From: Apostichopus japonicus
Taxonomy: Eukaryota > Echinodermata > Holothuroidea > Aspidochirotida > Stichopodidae
Assembly (NCBI RefSeq): GCF_037975245.1
Contig: NC_092577.1
Coordinates: forward strand, 3,805,501-3,869,500
Direction: 5' to 3'
Length of the DNA: 64,000 bases
The notes below the pieces were generated by a model. That model was not told where the DNA came from and ran no database searches. It saw only the letters and a list, made by a program, of their open reading frames with translations. Shown piece by piece: positions 11,130 through 22,943 of this stretch (the stretch's first letter is position 1; every line of letters begins with the position of its first letter). Both the position numbers and the translations under genes were made by a program.

Positions 11130-12760
11130 ATCACTCAAAACAGCCAACAAATAAGCACCAGTGTGAAAAAGCTAGAGTAGTGATTCTCTTCAGCTGAACC
11201 TGAACACTACCCCAAGACCAGATAAACAGGAAACATGTATACCCTATTGTGTCGATAGTTTATGTCAATGAAGATGAGCAGAATAAAAGAGTGGCCTGAA
11301 TCTATGTGATTATACAGTACAGTGTGTTGGGGTACTTCTTTTATGTTGGAGCCCTAGTATGTGGAAATTTGATGTGGCAAACAGAATTACTTGCTATACA
11401 TGAGCAGGAATATGTGTCTCCTATTGAAAATAAGTGTTTAAACAACAATTTTCAAACTTTTTCCTGAAATTCGATAGAAAAAACTAGCACACCTCAGGTA
11501 TACACATTGATCATCATAAATATATCAAAGACCTTGTAATAATATCCTATTTATTGAGTGAAATGGTTACTTCAAGTAATGTCATCAATGCACATTTTGT
11601 TTCTCATCCAAAATATAGTTTTGATGGACTCTTGTTGCATGTACAGTATCCTAAGCATAGACCAAAAAACTCACCAGATTTTATGTTCCTGGATATAGCC
11701 CTATACATAAGCATGCACTTTCAATTTTGTTCTAGTCAATCTAACACTGCAGGTGACACAAACATTAGTTGACTCTCACACATACATCTTTGAAGGGATT
11801 TGGCTTAGAAATAACAAGATAAGGGCCAAAATTATTTGAGATTTACGGATATCTACTAGACATGTATGGCATTTGGCCTGTTTTGTTCTAGTTTATCCTG
11901 AAATTCAAGGTATATTTACACTGAATGCAGTTGTCACACCTGTCTGGGAATAAATTTACACTATCATTAAATAGATCATTTATCACAAAATAAATGTTGT
12001 AGGTAAATTCTACGACATATATCTTAATTATATATACGAAGAAACAACGTAGAAACTGATCAACTTGATTTTGGCGCCAACGAAAGATTTGTTTGTAAAT
12101 TTATAGGCCCGTATGATATCATATAGCATCCATATATGTCAATAGAAAAATGGATTCTGAATTAACATTCTTGCCTGGAGTAGCACAGTATTTACAGTTA
12201 TAATTTACACATTGTAATGCTTAGAGAGAGATATCACAGTTGAATGCTGTCTTGTATTACAAATTATGCAAATATTTTGGTGTGTCACTTTTCCTGCATC
12301 TTAATTGTGTTACTCAGTGTAAATTGCATGATAACTTATAGAATTGCTGAGATGACTATTTTCAGGTGCCTGTTACAGAGATACAAAGTTTCAAAACTTC
12401 AAAAAATGCAACCAAACTTTTCTTTGAAATTATAGGTAGGTTATCAAAAAATTCAGAATTATGAAGAATACGAAATGGTTTCACAAGGTAATTTCCAAAG
12501 TCAAAGTAAAGGTCAAATGTTCAATTATTGATTAATGTAGTCTACCTTATATCTGACAGTGAATTGTTAAATCCCATTGCATTAGCTTTAAAGTGACACT
12601 TTTTCCATCAATATTGGACCTTTACTTTTCAAGTTATGGGTCTCCAAACTTTGTGGGCTCGGCCCACATGTGAAAATCGGCCCTCTAGTAACACTGATGT
12701 TCACTTTTGGTCACTGGTCGTCTCTGCACCTTTCAAGGTTATTAGCTTTGAACATTAGCT
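11130..12760. other. Unique intergenic DNA, nothing identified
   Basis: AT-rich with short unsupported ORFs (60-72 codons). No tandem repeat, RNA gene or splice-supported exon recognised. Confidence 0.5.
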
Positions 12761-12765
12761 TGTAT

Positions 12766-13015
12766 CAGTGGCATAGGAAGGTACTTTTTGGTGGGGGGCT
12801 GAAGACTGATGGCCGGCCTGGGGGAGGAAGGGGGTGTCCCCTCCGCTTTGGATTTTTTTTTTGCATTTTCAGGTGGCCTCAGATGCAATTTGGTACAATA
12901 TACAGCACACTTCAACCCACCCACTCCATTTTGTGTATAATTTTGCATTTTCACCTGGCCTTAGATACAATTGGTGCTCCAAATGAGATTTTTTTCTCAT
13001 TTGGAAATGAACCAG
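12766..13015 (+). mobile_element. agtggcata-type G-rich repeat fragment
   Basis: Starts cagtggcataggaagg and proceeds through a ggtggggggctgaagac stretch and gggggaggaagggggtg, a pattern of dispersed non-coding repeats in marine invertebrate genomes. It includes a 9-10 base T run and an internal duplication of gcattttcaggtggcc / gcattttcacctggcc (about 12873 and 12945). Ends and target duplication were not defined. Confidence 0.45.
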
Positions 13016-13099
13016 AATGAAAACATTTCATGGTTCCTTGCTGCTGTTCATTAGTTCCATTCATAGGGAAATTTCTAACAAAGCCCTAATACAACAACA

Positions 13100-13590
13100 G
13101 TAATTTATGCTCACAAACTTTTGTTGCCAAAGTAATGCTAAGCCCTGATATCAATTGCAACACACATCAGTGTGTGAAGACTATCTACCATTATCATCAT
13201 ACCAAGTTTGACGAAATTCTGACTAGTAATAGTAGCCAAGTAATTGCAATTTGGAGTATTTCACGTTTGACCCCATGATTTCATTAATATTCATGAAATG
13301 AGCACCAACATCAACAGGAATAATCTACTTACTATGGGCCACCCACTCACCAAGTATGGTAATGATTGGTCATTCCCTTGTTGAGTTATTGTGCATACAA
13401 ACTTTTCATAACAAAATAATGCTAGCCCCCCCCCCTTATAAACATGCATGATATCAATTGCAACACACATCAGTGTGTGGAGACTATCTACCAATATCAT
13501 CATACCAAGTTTGACGAAATTCCAATAAATAGTAGCTAAGTTATTGCAACTTGGGAGTTTTTCACGTTTGACCTGTGACCTCATTAATAT
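13100..13590. repeat. ~303-bp tandem duplication
   Basis: The block starting gatatcaattgcaacacac occurs at 13147 and 13450 and continues through accaagtttgacgaaattc and a tttcacgtttgacc end. A related stretch (ctatgggccaccca to cgtgcatacaa) recurs at about 15410-15480, so this family flanks the 400-bp array on both sides. Confidence 0.8.
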
Positions 13591-13595
13591 TATTT

Positions 13596-15335
13596 AACTT
13601 TGAACTCGTATAACTTCGCACACGAAGGTCACATTGGGGTCAACCTATTGACATTTATGATCAGAAGGCACCTTTGACATCTGAAAATAGCATCGAAACT
13701 GTAAAAATCCCCAAAACATGAAACGGTCACCAGAGGTCAAATTGAGGTCAAGGGTCACCCAGATGTGGGTCGACAATTGGATTAAATTGAAGCAACTCCC
13801 AACCCTAACGGACAATTCGTTCTCAAGTTATCGCCAAAATACTAGTTTTTTATCATTAATTGACCTTTGGTGACCTCGGATCACATGACCGTTAAGTTTG
13901 AAAATATTCCCCTATACCATTTGCAACTTGTCCCAAAATATCAACCATGTCACACCTTGGAACTGAGAGTTATTGCATTAAATGTCTGAAAATTAACTTT
14001 GACCTCGTATAACTCCGCACACGAAGGTCACACGGGGGTCAACCCATTGACATTTATGATCAGAAGGTACCTTTGACATCTGAAAATAGCATCGAAACTG
14101 TAAAAATCCCCAAAACATGAAAAGGTCACCAGAGGTCAAATTGAGGTCAAGGGTCACCCAGATGTGGGTCGACAACTGGATTAAATTGAAGCAACTCCCA
14201 ACCCTAACGGACAATTCGTTCTCAAGTTATCGCAAAAATACTAGTTTTTTATCATTAATTGACCTTTGGTGACCTCGGATCACATGACCGTTATGTTTGA
14301 AAATATTCCCCTATACCATTTGCAACTTGTCCCAAAATATCAACCGTGTCACACCTTGGAACTGGGAATTATCGCACTAAATGTCTGAAAATTTACTTTG
14401 ACCTCATAAAACTTCACACACAAAGGTCACCTGGGGTAAACCTATTGACATTTTTGATTGGTGAGACATGAATATAGCATCAAAACTGTAAGAATTCAAA
14501 CATTTTTTTCTTTGCCCATTTTCTCACCGAAAATACTAGTTTTTTAACATTAATTGACCTTTGATGACCTCGGATCACATGACCGTTAAGTTTGAAAATA
14601 TTCCTCTATACCATTTGCAACTTGTCCCAAAATATCAACCTTGTTACACCTTGGCCCTGGGAGTTATTGCATTAAATGTCTGAAAATTAACTTTGACCTT
14701 GTATAACTTTACACACAAAGGTCACCCGGGTGTCAACCCATTGACACTTTTGATCGGAAGGTACCTTTGATATCCAAATCTAGCATCAAAACCAAACATT
14801 TTCTTTTTCGCCCGTTTTCTCCCAAACTAAGCACATTTTTTCTAATGTGACCTTTGACCTTTTGACCTTGGTTTCAAATGTAGTTTGATCTGCTGATTCC
14901 AAAAATCAACACGATAAGTCTGTACAGCCATCCTAACTCTGACCGAAAACTTTGACCCCATATAAGTTCGCACACAAAGGTCACACGGGGGTCAACCTAT
15001 CCATATTTATGATCGGAAGGTACCTTTGACATCTGAAAATAGCATCGAAACTGTAAAAATCCCCAAAACATGAAAAGGTCACCAAAGGTCAAATTGAGGT
15101 CAAGGGTCACCCAGATGTGGGTCGACAATTGGATTACACTGAAGCAACTCCCAACCCTAACGGACAATTCGTTCTCAAGTTATCGCAAAAATACTAGTTT
15201 TTTAACATTAATTGACCTTTGGTGACCTCAGATCACATGACCGTTAAGTTTTAAAATATTGCCCTAACCAGTTCACAACTTGTCCCAAAATATCAACCTT
15301 GTCACACATTGGCACTGGGAGTTATTGCAGTTTTA
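13596..15335. repeat. ~400-bp tandem array rich in AGGTCA half-sites
   Basis: Copies start near 13596, 13994, 14394, 14688 and 14947. The first, second and fifth are nearly full length (about 390-400 bp); the third and fourth carry deletions of roughly 100-140 bp. The full unit contains aaggtcaccagaggtcaaat, gaggtcaagggtcaccc and ttgacctttggtgacctc blocks, giving dense TGACCT/AGGTCA words on both strands. No coding frame spans the copies. Confidence 0.9.
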
Positions 15336-15339
15336 GTAT

Positions 15340-15490
15340 TTTGGGTTTTTGGACCATAACTAACCTTTGCTGACCTTTGTGGGCACCAAAAACAATAGGG
15401 TTCATCTACTCACTATGGGCCACCCACCCACCAAGTTTGATCCTGATCAGTCAATCCCTTGTTGAGTTATCGTGCATACAAGCTTAAGCG
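15340..15490. repeat. Right-flank copy of the 303-bp family
   Basis: Contains ctatgggccacccaccc, ccaagtttgatcctgatcag and ccttgttgagttatcgtgc, homologous to 13335-13400. Confidence 0.65.

Positions 15491-15491
<1 letters not shown>

Positions 15492-15538
<47 letters not shown>
15492..15538. repeat. (CA)n microsatellite
   Basis: About 23 perfect CA dinucleotides. Confidence 0.99.
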
Positions 15539-15540
<2 letters not shown>

Positions 15541-15559
15541 CAACCTGAATACATAGGTT

Positions 15560-15710
15560 CCTTTGCTTTTAGCAAGGAACCAAAAAGGGGTTTTCTGATT
15601 TGGGAACCGGGGGGGGGGGCGGAATGATGCTTCCACCCCTCCACATTTTTCACTGGGGGGGGCTCCCCGGTTCCCATGCCCTTGGCTTGTATATTAATTA
15701 CTGTACATAA
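15560..15710. mobile_element. G-rich dispersed repeat fragment
   Basis: Contains ggttcctttgctt / aaggaaccaaa and two poly-G runs (about 15608-15620 and 15655-15662) around gaatgatgcttccacccct. Resembles the other G-rich fragments at 12766 and 21284 in style; boundaries unknown. Confidence 0.35.
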
Positions 15711-15729
15711 ATATTTCCCTTTCAAGTAG

Positions 15730-18700
15730 CGTGATTCACCTTAGCCATGCACGCAAATGAGTTTTACCTTTGATGATTGTTTTAATATTGTAATATTTTC
15801 TTCGCTGGATTACTTATACCTTACTGTATTTAGTGGTTGAATTTTCCTATTTGGTGCAATTTTCATCAAAAAAAGGTCGGTTTGAGAAGTTTAAATACGA
15901 TCTGAACTTTCAAATCATGCCGATCTCTGAGCGTACATCCTCCCCAGGAGAAAAGCCAACGCGTTTCAGTTAAGGTGCGACTAGCGAAACCCTGCAATCG
16001 TGAATCTACACACTACAATCTTGTAAAAAGTTTTGCTCATGTCTAAAGATTCATTTGGTAGCGAAGTGCACTTATTTTTGTCTCGGCCCATTGAGAGTTT
16101 GATTTGGTTGAAGAGGTGAGAACTACTGTAGGCTATAAGACCTAGGCCTGTATCACATCCCTCCAATGTTTGTTTCGTTTCAGGTTTGCCAAACTTCTGG
16201 CTAAACATCTGCCGTATTAGTTTAGATCATAATCCTATTAGGATGTCATTTTTGTGTTAGATACTGCAAATCTGGAAATTGTTTCTCAAGGGTAGCCAAG
16301 ACTTAAAAGTTCCTTAATCCAGTCCCTGCAGTCAATTATTATCAAAAACTTTTGCAATCAAATGTAAATTACAAGTAAAATCAAACCATATGAACTCCAC
16401 AATACTGTTCTCACTACACAATATTGTACATGGGTTTGGATTTGTGTGGCAAATGTTAGGTGCACACTTACTGGTAATGTAATAAAGGTTTTTTAATAAA
16501 GAATAAAATAGTACATGAAATGTACATGAAACATTGACTCAACAATTCTCACTGTTAATGCTACTTTATAACTTAGTAAATCAGTAAAGAATAAAGAAAA
16601 CTAATGGAGCAAGTCACTCTATTTTCACTCAAGATACTGTGTTAAATTTTCCTGATCTCAATTATATTCACATGTCTGATTTGTGTCATTTGTGTGGACA
16701 AAGTTCTCAAACAATTACAGCCATACAGTATGTGATTAATTGTGTAGATTCACAGACCTTTGATTGTGTCAACAAAATTCTCATGAATTTATACAGTACA
16801 TGTAGATTGTGTTGATGGTTGTTTTATGTACAAGTAACCTCCTCATGTGCATGTTGATAGACTATGTATATTGTAGGATTCAGCCATTTAATTGGGGAAA
16901 GATTCCTGCCCCGTTCCTGACCGTTTGTTTGAACATAGTACAATGGCTGAATTTCTGTCTCTGTCATATTTTATTTTGCTCAGACCTTTTGACACCCCCC
17001 CCCCAACCTTACTCCCTACCTGTAGTACTTTTGCAATGTATACACTAGATAACCTTAGTGTACATGTCATATCGGTAAGATCAAATTAAGGTTAGTTGCA
17101 TGCTTTCGTAGCATGATTACCGTACATAGCTTCAATATGAACACACTAAATGTAGTCTGCATGACAACAAATGTGATTGCACAGCAGATAGCATTGGGCA
17201 CTTCAACAACAAATTCAACATCTGCTTTGATTTTCTTGTTTCTTTGTTTGTTCTCTTTGGGTGGGGGCAGGTCAACAAGGTCAATGCAAAAAGATACTTC
17301 CTTGTTGGCAATTTAAGGACAACAAAGGTGAATATAATCTAACAAGAAAATAATCTAATAAAACCAAAAATCAGTTCCTAAAATTGATTAGTTCTGGTCT
17401 TTAGACCTGATATGTAATGGTAGAGTACCAGTATACTCTTTATCCAACTCCCTGCTTTACCACTGATACTAGTCACATGTGACAATATCATGATTCATGG
17501 CAAGGTATATTCTCATCACATTAAATGGATACTGGTGATAACACATCACTTCACAGTGACCCTTCTGTTTACTTGCAAGTAAGCCTGTGGTCCAGAAGCC
17601 TCCCACTGCAAAGGAATTAATGACATGACAAATGGAAATATAGAGGTTATCCCATGAATAAGTGCATGGCAAAACAATTTGCAACCACCACTCAGTTTTC
17701 TCATTTTGAATGTGAGAGGAAATATACTTAGAATCATTGCAATAGGGAAGCAAGGAGGACTCTCATAGTAATTGTAGTGCGTGCTACAATATTGGGACTA
17801 CCAGCTCGCTCCATCATATAATGTACATGGCTGGCTAGTGAATGCCAGCTGAACATACAATCTTCACAGCAATCTCAAATTTACAGGTTGGCTAAGTAGG
17901 AAATAATCCAGGCATAGATTTGCAAAGAATTTTGGCGGGAAACAATGAATTCTGCACACGTTAAAAAAATATCTCTCCTTGAGTAGCATACTTCTTCTAA
18001 ACAATACGTTAAATTCTCGACTTTTATTCTCGACTTGAACAAGACAGGTAACATTGAACGCATTTGAGTTAAAATCATCTTGCCAAAAAGTTGCAAGCAA
18101 CAAATGTTAATCATGTTTATCCGCAACGACTCAGTGTTCTCTGTACTACTTCAGCTCTTGCAACATAGGCACTCGTAACATTAGTATTGTAGCATGGCAT
18201 TATATACTATAGCAGCGTATGGCATATTACGTGTTTTGAATCATAATAAACCAGGGCCAAGACATTGACAAAGCAGTTTTAAATAGACCGGAAGGTGTTG
18301 CAATTGAATTGATAGACTAGACCTAATAGATTAATCCTCCATTAGTCCTTTGAATGTTCCATATGTGTTCGTCAAATTTCGCTAACTAGGCGATGTAATG
18401 TTAACATGTTGTTTCTTTTGACCAATCAGTGTCCAGGACCCTTTGTATTCTCTGTCATGTCCGAAAAAGGCTTGACTCGTGATTTACAGCTTGGTTCTGA
18501 CATCTGGTTTTAGTAATCATTATTCCTAGAGTACAGTATTTAAGCATTACACAATATAGTTTAGCTTTGGTCTACGTTAAAGGCCCAAACGATGAACTTG
18601 TTTCTTTGTGACAGAAATAACTTTAAAAGGACTTTCAGTAACAAAGACCCCTCCATTGAAAATCATCAACTAAGGTTGACATTCATCAGGCACTACAATG

Positions 18701-19620
18701 ACAAGTGTTTGTTTACAAATGCAGTTGTTCAAGTTTTCTTCTTTCTCTCTGCCCAGAAAACCTACTATCTTGAAATAGAAACCTTTTCCTTTCTTTGAAT
18801 TATTTATGCATGGGGAAAAGTGAAGATACAGTGACAGGCTTCTTTTTAAAAGACCTTCAGGGTATATTAATGACCTAACACAGTCCTTCTATGCAAGAAA
18901 TTAGAAAATTTACATCAGTCTACTCTCTTGTGTTGTGTTTCTTGATATCTTGAAAATAAATAGGCCTATATGATAAATACATGCCATATCCCTAGTAACT
19001 GATATGCAAGTGCAATCAATGTGATGACAAATAAACACAGACTGAAGCAAGGATAGAAATCCAACTGGTATCCTTGTTATTTGCTTGTAAATAAATTCAT
19101 GAACTTTTCAAATGAGCCACTTAGCAAATAGCAAAAATTCCACAATATTTGAACCTGTGTTTACTACTGTATAAACACTGGAAGTTAATCAATTGTTTTT
19201 GTTCTGATGTACAGCTGGCCAAGTTACTCCTAGGCAGGGTTGTATTTAGGCCTAGGTACAGCTGGAGCCTGACCTTGGTGATGGATTTTCACTGATGACT
19301 AAACAGCTGAAAATTACTTTGTAAGAATCGACAAATGTTTGCCTATTTCTTGCATTTTCTACAGTTTTAATGGAAATTAGTCCCATTTACAGCTTGTTCA
19401 GGCCTTAGGGAGATAAAAGCTAATGATTCACATGGATATCTTGTCCACTGAAAATACACTTGGATGCCAATAACATTTCAGCATTCAAGAAAAGATGAGA
19501 TTTTCATGGTCTTAATGATTTCCTGTTTACAAAGCCAACAAATGAGTGCTGTTAAATATGACTGATGATTGACTTCTTTTAGTGGGCTTAGCTTTATTGC
19601 ACTGCACTTGGCCTGCCTGT
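15730..19620. other. Unique intergenic DNA, nothing identified
   Basis: AT-rich with a poly-C run near 16997-17005. The part at 16430-16830 has several loosely spaced ttgtgtggacaa-like words reminiscent of the 988-bp array, too weak to call a copy. ORFs of up to 94 codons (for example 17469-17753 minus) lack splice or family support. Confidence 0.5.
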
Positions 19621-19629
19621 TCTTTAAAC

Positions 19630-19657
19630 CAGGGAGTTGCTCTGTAGAAACTCCCTG
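19630..19657. repeat. agggagtt palindromic motif, copy 1
   Basis: cagggagtt and aactccctg form 9-nt inverted arms around a short loop. The same motif recurs at 22020 and 22126. Confidence 0.6.
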
Positions 19658-19689
19658 TTTCAACCCAGTCTGCATTAATGTGATGTCAA

Positions 19690-20560
19690 CTGGACCAGGA
19701 ACCCGGAATATTTAATCATGTGAAAAGAGTCAAGGAGTTTGATTGGCAGAGTATATATCCCTGTATGACCAGGATTTCAGATCATACGTTCCCGCTATGT
19801 CATGCCCTGTGTATGTCATCTAGGGGTCATCAAATTGGGGCCCAAATGTACAAGGAGAATCCTTTTTTGCAGTACATCCATAAGACATTGTGGTACGTAA
19901 ATATCAATCACAGGAACTTTTGTACCAGGGCCTATACAGGCAGCAGCCAAAAAAGTTCATGTGGCCCTCACATGACTCACAAAGATAGCAGTTCTCTTTT
20001 ATTGGTACAGGACCCTTTGGACCACCAATTACAGCAACTGTATACTATTTTTAATAGACCCAGGCAGCAACCACAGAAATGTGCTGTGGGCCACAGATTA
20101 TTTAATCATGTAAAAGAGAGCAGGGTGGTTCTTTTAGCGATGCTAGACCTTATGGTTATTGGGTATTCAAAAAAAACCATGAATAAAATGTATCCTCTAC
20201 CAGAGCCCCCAAAAAACATCCAAGGGCCCTTGGCCCAGACTTGATTTGTCATGAAAAGAAACCAGAATCAATCTTGTAGTTGAACAGTTTTTGCATTCAT
20301 TACAACTTTTTCCTGGTTCCCATGGAACAGTCATTATGGGCCCATGGTCAACACATAATTTGATTATGTGAACAGAGCAGGATAACTATTTTAGGGTGTT
20401 GGTCCAATTGGACATTGGGGTGTCCAAAAATACCAACAATTTTTTTTTCATGTAACAGGGCTGCAGAAGCAACCTCAGGAAAGGCCCAATGGCCAACACA
20501 GGATTTGGTATAAATGTGAAAATAGACAAAGGGCCCAAGATTTGCATTTTGAGAACAATT
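19690..20560 (+). repeat. Degenerate repeat, about three copies
   Basis: Diverged blocks with tttaatcatgtgaaaagagt (about 19711), tttaatcatgtaaaagag (about 20100) and tttgattatgtgaacagag (about 20359) share downstream words such as ggtcc and ggtgtccaaaaa / ggtattcaaaaaa. The 174-codon frame at 19720-20244 starts at GTG and runs through this repeat, so I do not call it a gene. Confidence 0.5.
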
Positions 20561-20965
20561 ATATAAGTTTTATAATAGACATTTATCATTGTGTATAACA
20601 TAAAGATTTTGCTTGCTTGCCACTAGTGAACCAAATACAATCTCATGCTGATTATTGTAACATTATTGTAATTTATAATTCATTTGTCAATCATTGTGTC
20701 CTAATTAAGCCACAATAACAGTTATACTGTATATATGCGGACATGAAAATAACACATAGCTTCATACAGAGCAGTTACACTGCAACCACAAAATCATCAC
20801 CAGTGAACTGAGTGTTGTTCAAAGTCTCATTGCAATGTTTTGCAAATTCTATTGTATAACTTACGGAGGCCCAAAATCAGCAATTTAATTTCTATGTTCT
20901 ATACCTGCCAGATATCGCACTCTAAATTTTTAAGTATATATAGTTTGTTTTTTGGGGGGAATTCC

Positions 20966-21660
20966 ACGAGACAGAAGGTCCGTGAGATCGATGGTCTACA
21001 TGATGGTCCATTGATAGCCCGGCCAGACTGAAGGTCCGAGCCAAGTGACAAAAACCTGAAATGACACCATTTCATGATTCCATGCACATACTAGAACAAC
21101 AAAAAGAAAGCCAAAAAAAAAAGAAGCAACTGTTCGAACAAAATATTTTTCAGAAAAATTGCATTTAGTTCCTCACTCAACTGAAAATTTTCAAAATTTG
21201 TCTTTTTGATAAAAGAGAAGAAGGTAATTAGAAGACCTAAACCTTTACAACCATAGGCAACGAAAGGGGGGGGGGGGTGAGCAGTGGCGTAAGTAGACTT
21301 TTTTCATTAGAGGGGGTCAAAGAGATTCACAAGGGGGGCAATATTGTTTAAAATAGGGTATTGCTTTAGTTATATTGTATTCTAAAATTTCATTTGGGAA
21401 AGCAAAGGGGGCGAGACTTTTGAGAGCGGGGGTCCTTCCCCCCCTTCAACCGCCCAAGCCCCCTTGCGCAAGTCACTGGTATCCACTATGAAAAGAAATG
21501 GCTGTAAATTCTTTTTAACTACGCGCTTAATCAACGTAATATTACCAGTAGTAATATTGGGGCCTAGTGATGGTTTCGGTCTTGCGGACCTCTTTTAATT
21601 TCAGTCTCGCAAACCTTCAGTCTCGCAGACCTTCGGTCTCGCGGACCTTCGGTCTTGTGG
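20966..21660. mobile_element. Element with aggtccgtgagac inverted minisatellite ends
   Basis: Left part (20966-21044) has acgagacagaaggtccgtga and gactgaaggtccgag. Right part (21570-21660) has four or five ~16-bp units of the form cggtctcgcggacctt, the reverse complement of the left motif. The ~700-bp interval includes an agtggcgtaagtag G-rich fragment (21284-21480). Target duplication not found. This is a second case of inverted ends made of short tandem units. Confidence 0.5.
21284..21480 (+). mobile_element. agtggcgta-type G-rich repeat fragment
   Basis: Begins gcagtggcgtaagtagac, then gagggggtcaaagag, caaagggggcgagactt and ccccccttcaac, ending near gcgcaagtcactgg. The end cgcaagtcactg is a near reverse complement of the start cagtggcgtaag, suggesting a short non-autonomous element of about 195 bp with inverted tips. 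Confidence 0.5.
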
Positions 21661-22019
21661 CCTGTAACTGTTATTTGGTAGCATGTAGATGTCCTGTTCC
21701 AATGATTCTATCACACTTTTGGGAAGGCGTTTCCCAGGAACCAAATAGACAAATGTATTGAACTAAGGTAAATCATACTTCATTGGGTGTTTTTAATATT
21801 CCTATTCAAAATACTTATTGTCTAGTAATTATATTTTTCTGTACATTGTGTTCTGTTCTTGACCACTATGCTAGCAACAAGGTAACAATTGCTATTGTTT
21901 GTGTATATAAGAAATAGCCCAGACTTGCAACTGTTTATACAGTAGTTCATCCCTACACTACAGGTACCTGTACTGTACATACAATACCTGTGTAGAAATG
22001 TAGCACATGTACATTCAAC

Positions 22020-22050
22020 CAGGGAGTTGTTATGGAACAACAACTCCCTG
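22020..22050. repeat. agggagtt palindromic motif, copy 2
   Basis: cagggagttgtt and aacaactccctg form perfect 12-nt arms around atggaac; a short hairpin. Confidence 0.75.
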
Positions 22051-22125
22051 ATTCAACAGTGGAGTATACATGCAGTAAGATGCCATTGATATCTCTCAGG
22101 TATGCATTGCACAGCTTGATAATAC

Positions 22126-22154
22126 CAGTGAGTTGTTCCATTAACAACTCCCTG
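22126..22154. repeat. agggagtt palindromic motif, copy 3
   Basis: cagtgagttgtt and aacaactccctg form 12-nt arms with one mismatch around ccatt. Only ~75 bp from copy 2. Confidence 0.7.
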
Positions 22155-22943
22155 ATAAGAGCCCCCATCAAGGTCATAGGTGTAACAAAAAGGACAGTGT
22201 GCCCACTGTTATGTCTGTTTCTTGTTTATTGGTCAATGAACTGGAAGCTGCTAACATTTTGGAGGCTTCTGGCTTGTTTCACAGTCACAGTACACATGGA
22301 AATAAAATAGCAGAGGAAAGGTTGCTCCTTTGCCGAAAAAGTTTTGAATGGTCTTGCAATACTGTTTACCTCAAAAGTGTTGAACAGGCACAAAATTGTT
22401 TTATCTCGCGGTTTTCATTATATACCAACTTTGATTTTGGATAAGTTTTGTTTGAAACAGTTAGGTTCATTGGTCAAATTTGTTTCACACTAGTCTAGGA
22501 TATATATACTTTGTCAGTGTCCTGTCTTGCAGACTCCAGTCATTCAATTTATATAATTATAAATAAATACAATGCTTGATATAGCGCTATTCAAATATGA
22601 TCATAGAGCTTAGACTCAATTGCAACTTTGTTTGTATTGTAAGTTGACTTGGATAAAGTGTGAAAGTCAAGTAAATACAACCACCCCCCCCCCCCCTTCT
22701 TGTATCCAAGGACTGGTGCAGTATTCGATGTGGTATGTACATTCTCTAGGTGTGTCAGGCATAATTCATATAAATTGGAGGGAAAATATGAGCGTTCCCT
22801 ATCAATTACTCTATTGGTCACTATATGTTGAATTTAATGTACATACTTTATGAAAACTCTCAATTGGTTAAAGCAAATTGCACAAGAGTCAATTTCAGGC
22901 ATGTTACAAAATCAATGCTAAAAGAAATTGTGTCAAATTGAAA

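Larger units (their letters stand above)
21661..22943. other. Intergenic DNA with two hairpins and a poly-C run
   Basis: Apart from the two palindromes, holds a C tract at about 22683-22697 and short ORFs (for example 22199-22444) without splice support. Confidence 0.5.

Noticed and set aside
10668-11150. 160-codon minus ORF
   Set aside because: Rich in Cys and aromatic residues with no domain pattern, overlaps the candidate promoter/5' region and an inverted repeat end; probably chance.
17469-17753. 94-codon minus ORF with an acceptor-like cctttgcag inside
   Set aside because: No matching donor or family pattern; open frame could be chance.
19720-20244. 174-codon ORF, longest after the RT one
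   Set aside because: Starts at GTG, not ATG, and runs across a degenerate repeat. No splice signals, no family features.
22199-22444. 81-codon plus ORF
   Set aside because: Protein-like in part but has no splice context, no homology known to me, and overlapping alternative frames.
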